From Paenibacillus silvae (GTDB taxonomy: Bacteria; Bacillota; Bacilli; Paenibacillales; Paenibacillaceae), in assembly GCF_014639235.1 (NCBI RefSeq), contig NZ_BMFU01000002.1, positions 1,051,133-1,115,132 on the forward strand: 64,000 nt of DNA, read 5' to 3'. Of the stretch, positions 60,901 through 64,000 are shown piece after piece; within the stretch, counting starts at the first letter, position 1, and each line of letters starts with the position of its first letter. The position numbers and the translations under genes were made by a program. The notes beneath the pieces are model-generated. The model worked only from the letters and a program-made list of their open reading frames with translations. It was not told the origin of the DNA and searched no databases.

Positions 60901-62240
60901 CAAGCCTCGCCAATTTTACATTCCAATTCGCCCTCATAACGCACATACGCTTTCAGATCATATACCACATTGCTCAGCACATACTGCCCCTGATTCACAA
61001 AAATCTCGATCAAGTTGGGGTCCACAAAAATATCAAGTTGCCACTCTCCATGCCATTCAGGCGTTTGAAAGTGAAGATTATACTGCTCAAGACCCCGAAA
61101 TACGTCCGAACGATCCGTACGTAATCTGCCATCCTCCAGCCATATACGATAACCGCCGATATCCAGAACGTGATGCTCATGGAGCGTAGTTTGCAGCTGG
61201 AAAGGCTGAGCGTAATCAAGCTGCTCCAAGGAGATATTGCTTTGGAAATATTGCTGCACCTCAGGATGCACACGGAAATAAATATGTTCCTGCTCCACCT
61301 CGATGACACGCGGTAGTGCCATCATGCCAATCCACGACTCTTTTCCCGGCTTCTCTACAGGTTCTGGCATTCGCATCCAGGCTACCATAACCCGGCGTCC
61401 TGCCTCATCCAGATTAGTCTGCGGGGCATACAGGTCCTGACCGTAATCCACCATATGCAGCTGGTCAGGAATTACGATATCACAGCTTTCCTCCTGAAAG
61501 GAAACCAGACTGCACATCGCATGACTATGATATAACAACCCCGGTTGAATACCCTCCGGCGACATCAGTAGCACATTTCGCTGTTCCCCACTTATCCGAT
61601 CCGGCAGACTGAAAATATCCGGGCATTCCCACATGTACCCTAGGCCTGGCTTGGTGTAGCTGTTAACGATCGACCAGTTTATCAAATCATTGCTTGTATA
61701 AAACAGCAGCTTTCCCTGCTTATCCGCTGTCTTCGTGCCCATTACCAAGTAATACTGATCCCGGAACTTCCATACTTTCGGATCACGCGTGTGTGTGCGG
61801 TCCCCCAATGCGACATCCGATATTGGCGGAATAATCTGTTTCTTCGAAGCCAGATTGTCAAACGTATACCCATCCTCCGAGAGGATCAAAGCCTGACTAG
61901 ACTCGAATTGATCATTTACGATAACATGAACGTTCTCTTCATTGAAGACCTCATACCTGACGGCTGTATAAAATAAAACCAGCTTCCCCTGCACCTCTAA
62001 CGCTGTGCCCGAGAAGCAACCGTTCCGATCATACCCTTTGCTGGGAAACAAAGCGATCTTATGATGCGTCCAATGAACCATATCCGGGCTGGTCGCATGC
62101 CCCCAATGCATCGTACCCCAATGCAAACCATACGGAAAGTATTGATAGAACAGGTGATATTCACCGTGATAAAATATAAAGCCGTTCGGGTCATTCATCC
62201 AGTTGCCTGGTGCTTTTAGATGTAACAAATCCTGTTTCAT
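60900..62240 (-). CDS. GH32 sucrose(-6-phosphate) hydrolase
   Basis: 446 residues from the ATG at 62240 (GGAGG 6-7 nt upstream). It hydrolyses the fructosyl bond of sucrose or sucrose-6-phosphate. GH32 motifs: WMNDPNGFIFYHGEYHLFYQ near 14 (nucleophile Asp), FSGTA near 78 and the RDP motif DPKVWKFRDQYYLV near 155, then WECPD near 204 (acid Glu). No signal peptide, so it acts in the cytosol, which favours a sucrose-6-phosphate or imported-sucrose role (ScrB/SacA-like) over levanase. The C-terminal beta-sandwich is short. It is unlinked to a sucrose transporter or ScrR-like regulator in the window. Confidence 0.88.
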   Translation of the reverse strand: MKQDLLHLKAPGNWMNDPNGFIFYHGEYHLFYQYFPYGLHWGTMHWGHATSPDMVHWTHHKIALFPSKGYDRNGCFSGTALEVQGKLVLFYTAVRYEVFNEENVHVIVNDQFESSQALILSEDGYTFDNLASKKQIIPPISDVALGDRTHTRDPKVWKFRDQYYLVMGTKTADKQGKLLFYTSNDLINWSIVNSYTKPGLGYMWECPDIFSLPDRISGEQRNVLLMSPEGIQPGLLYHSHAMCSLVSFQEESCDIVIPDQLHMVDYGQDLYAPQTNLDEAGRRVMVAWMRMPEPVEKPGKESWIGMMALPRVIEVEQEHIYFRVHPEVQQYFQSNISLEQLDYAQPFQLQTTLHEHHVLDIGGYRIWLEDGRLRTDRSDVFRGLEQYNLHFQTPEWHGEWQLDIFVDPNLIEIFVNQGQYVLSNVVYDLKAYVRYEGELECKIGEA

Positions 62241-62357
62241 AACAGCCTCCATCCCACAATGATTTCCTTCGAATCTCTATCATAATATGGAATGCAGCTT
62301 ACGTTAACTTTTTTATCATACAGGCTTCACTTCACATTATGCTATCGTAAACCCGAC

Positions 62358-62383
62358 AAAAAAGCCGCCAAGGCTGGCGACTT
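62358..62383 (-). terminator. Terminator of the alcohol dehydrogenase gene
   Basis: AAGCCGCCA / TGGCGACTT stem (one G-T pair) with a 4-nt loop and T6 on the minus strand, 44 bp after the stop. Confidence 0.75.
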
Positions 62384-62426
62384 CAACGAATGCACGCACG
62401 ATTCAAATAAATGAATAACAGCGTGA

Positions 62427-63578
62427 TTAGATTATTTTGCGGAACAAGTCTATGACTTCATCCTTGGATGGCTGGTACGGATTGCCTGGTGCGCAGGCAT
62501 CTTTCATCGCATTGCTCGCCAGCAACTCCACATCAGGGTTATGCACGCCGAGCTCAGACAATTTTTCAGGAATACCTACTTCCCTCGCCAGCTCGCGAAT
62601 CGCTGTAATCACATAGTCGGCACATTCCTCATCCGTACGTTCCTTCACATCGAGTCCAATCGCCTTGGCAATATGACGGAATTTGTCCGGCACATGCTTG
62701 GCATTCAACTCTTCTACATAAGGCAGCAGCATCGCGTTGCATACGCCATGTGGCAGATCGTATACACCGCCTAATTGATGCGCCATAGCATGAACGTAAC
62801 CCAAGCCCGCATTGTTAAAAGCAATACCTCCAAGGAAACACGCATAGGTCATATACTCCCTGGCTTCCAGATCCGTACCATCCTTCACCGCGCGTGGCAA
62901 ATATTCAAAGATTAACTTCACCGCCGCCGCAGCTGTTGCACTAGTAACCGTAAAACCACCAGGGGTTACCATCGCTTCTACCGCATGGGTTAACGCATCC
63001 ATCCCGGTTGCTGCGGTCAGACTGGCAGGTTTATTCAGCATAAGCTCGGGATCATTTACCGACAGATCAACAAGACAGTTCCTATCCACCATTACCATTT
63101 TCACTTTTCTCTCCTCATCTGTAATGACATAATTCATCGTGACCTCGCTTGAAGTGCCTGCTGTTGTGTTTATAGCTACAAGCGGTACAGATTTATATTT
63201 CGATTGATGCAATCCTTCATATTCACGGATGTGTCCACCATTCGCAGCAACGATACCTATCGCTTTAGCCGCATCCTGCGGTGAACCTCCGCCTATCGAT
63301 ATAATGGCGTCACAGCCATGTTTCTGGAAAATGTGTAATCCTTCATGCACCTGATGACATGTTGGATTGGGCTGTACCTCATCATATACGACGTAGTCTA
63401 CCCCTGCGGTCCGCAGCATAGACAATACACGCTCCACTACACCGGATGTGACCAGTGTGTGATCCGTAACCACCAGCGCCTTGCGTATAGCCATCTGTTC
63501 AATCAATGGAGCTGCATCCTGCAAACAGCCTATTCCCATTAAATTCACGGGTGGGACATAATATGCATGTGTTGCCAT
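62427..63578 (-). CDS. Iron-containing (group III) alcohol dehydrogenase
   Basis: 383 residues from the ATG at 63578, preceded by CAGGAGG; a longer frame to 63641 is not supported. NAD(P)-dependent oxidation of primary alcohols or reduction of aldehydes. The dinucleotide-binding GGGSP (SIGGGSPQDAAKAIG) is near residue 97; TTAGTSSEVTMNYVI near 140. The iron ligands are in DALTHAVEAMV near 195 (Asp and first His), and in GYVHAMAHQLGGVYDLPHG near 260-277 (the other His residues). Related to AdhB, FucO and GbsB; the substrate cannot be fixed. Transcribed alone. Confidence 0.9.
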   Translation of the reverse strand: MATHAYYVPPVNLMGIGCLQDAAPLIEQMAIRKALVVTDHTLVTSGVVERVLSMLRTAGVDYVVYDEVQPNPTCHQVHEGLHIFQKHGCDAIISIGGGSPQDAAKAIGIVAANGGHIREYEGLHQSKYKSVPLVAINTTAGTSSEVTMNYVITDEERKVKMVMVDRNCLVDLSVNDPELMLNKPASLTAATGMDALTHAVEAMVTPGGFTVTSATAAAAVKLIFEYLPRAVKDGTDLEAREYMTYACFLGGIAFNNAGLGYVHAMAHQLGGVYDLPHGVCNAMLLPYVEELNAKHVPDKFRHIAKAIGLDVKERTDEECADYVITAIRELAREVGIPEKLSELGVHNPDVELLASNAMKDACAPGNPYQPSKDEVIDLFRKII

Positions 63579-63761
63579 CTGAATCAGCCTCCTGCAACCT
63601 GATTTACTATTTTTATTGTAACTGAATCCGTTTGCAGTCATAGTGAATTAAATCACAATCAACTGTTAAATGTTACATTCTTCCTATATACAGAAAAAAG
63701 CGCCCTGGACACCCAAGGGTCCAAACCGCCTGAACGAAGTACAAAGATCGAGGTAGAAAGT

Positions 63762-63899
63762 CTAGCGATCTCCAGAAGCCTTATTTCCACTCATTTACGC
63801 ATAAAAAAAATCTAACGATTCCCAGCGACGCTATTTCGCCTATTTTGAGATAAAAACAGGACGAAACGGGCGAAAACCCGTAAATAACGTTACTACTGG
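63762..63899. repeat. Second copy of the 50-bp-period repeat array, truncated on the right
   Basis: Units start at 63762 (CTAGCGATCTCCAGAAGCC) and 63812 (CTAACGATTCCCAG), exactly 50 bp apart as at 3416/3466. An inverted unit begins at about 63883 (AATAACGTTACTACTGGA) but breaks off where the IS-like sequence starts. An inverted hexamer CGGGCGAAAACCCG sits between. Confidence 0.7.
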
Positions 63900-63904
63900 A
63901 CCTA

Positions 63905-64000
63905 TGTCAAGAAAGTAGACACTACGCTGCGGATTTGTCCGTAAATTTCATTGCAAAACGAGCAGGAGAAAGATAACCTAGCGCCCCGTGCATTCGCTTG
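63905..64000 (-). mobile_element. End of an IS3-family insertion sequence
   Basis: The end of an insertion element: TGTCAAGAAAGTAGACA at 63905-63921 resembles IS3-family terminal repeats (written the other way, TGTCTACTTTCTTGACA), followed immediately by the 3' end of a transposase frame. The element continues beyond the window. The adjoining repeat unit is cut at this point, which marks the insertion site near 63900. Confidence 0.7.
63922..64000 (-). CDS. IS3-family transposase OrfB, last 25 residues
   Basis: Only the C-terminus lies in the window: KRMHGALGYLSPARFAMKF then TDKSAA and a TAG stop. The R(M/I)HxALGYLSPxxF block is the conserved C-terminus of the IS3/IS150 group integrase-type transposase (OrfB). 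Partial because of the window edge, not truncated by evidence here. Confidence 0.75.
   Translation of the reverse strand, partial: KRMHGALGYLSPARFAMKFTDKSAA

Noticed and set aside
1..64000. tRNA, rRNA or riboswitch genes
   Set aside because: No cloverleaf, rRNA or known riboswitch core was recognised by eye; a covariance-model search (tRNAscan-SE, Rfam) would be decisive.

Overview
The window reads as a chromosomal segment of a Paenibacillus-type, spore-forming, low-to-moderate GC Gram-positive bacterium. The support is the gene set: a YjcZ-type sporulation peptide, a YolD-like protein, the des-desK-desR cold-shock system, a Gram-positive Mrp antiporter operon, glgC-glgD-glgP, a RelP/YwaC-type alarmone synthetase, strong AGGAGG-type ribosome binding sites, and an RRNPP-like receptor/peptide pair of the kind reported from Paenibacillus. 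The species cannot be fixed from sequence alone.

Layout. 1-3.1 kb (minus): sugar-uptake cluster of an MFS carrier (cut by the window edge), a ROK sugar kinase and a ROK repressor with its own operator-like dyad. 3.2-3.6 kb: intergenic repeats. 3.8-7.9 kb: a YitT membrane protein, then des-desK-desR (membrane-fluidity sensing) with a 24-bp palindrome upstream of des. 8-11.5 kb: lipoprotein, polysaccharide deacetylase, ferritin, YjcZ peptide, YolD-like protein. 11.5-19.9 kb (minus): two abutting genes for giant DUF11-repeat proteins that look like one repeat protein split in two. 20.1-23.5 kb: two GGDEF diguanylate-cyclase proteins and an unknown protein. 23.8-29.8 kb: complete Mrp Na+/H+ antiporter operon in which subunits A and B are one polypeptide. 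29.8-31.0 kb: AT-rich island with a self-contained quorum-sensing-like pair (TPR-type receptor plus 29-residue prepeptide). 31.1-36.6 kb: SGNH esterase, alpha/beta hydrolase, MMPL exporter, flavin reductase. 36.8-45.3 kb: Gly/Pro-rich protein, Bcr/CflA exporter, RelP, DUF1275 protein, LysR regulator divergent from an O-methyltransferase and an MFS protein, a possible 35-residue protein, a cysteine-cluster protein and a hydrolase. 45.5-53.9 kb: trehalose module (treP, treA, TreR-like operator), dicarboxylate symporter, UPF0173 hydrolase, GH13 glucosidase. 54-63.6 kb: AraC/GyrI-like regulator, glycogen genes glgC-glgD-glgP, GH32 sucrose hydrolase, iron-type alcohol dehydrogenase. 63.7-64 kb: a second copy of the 3.4-kb repeat array, apparently cut by an IS3-family element running off the window.

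Most operons are short and end in clear hairpin terminators. Carbohydrate genes dominate (trehalose, glucosides, sucrose, glycogen and possibly pectin-type esters). The most interesting items are the receptor/peptide locus at 30.0-31.0 kb, the split alternating-repeat DUF11 protein, two families of intergenic repeats (a 50-bp-period array and a hairpin MITE-like family), and three genes whose best ribosome binding site points at an AUC or AUU codon.
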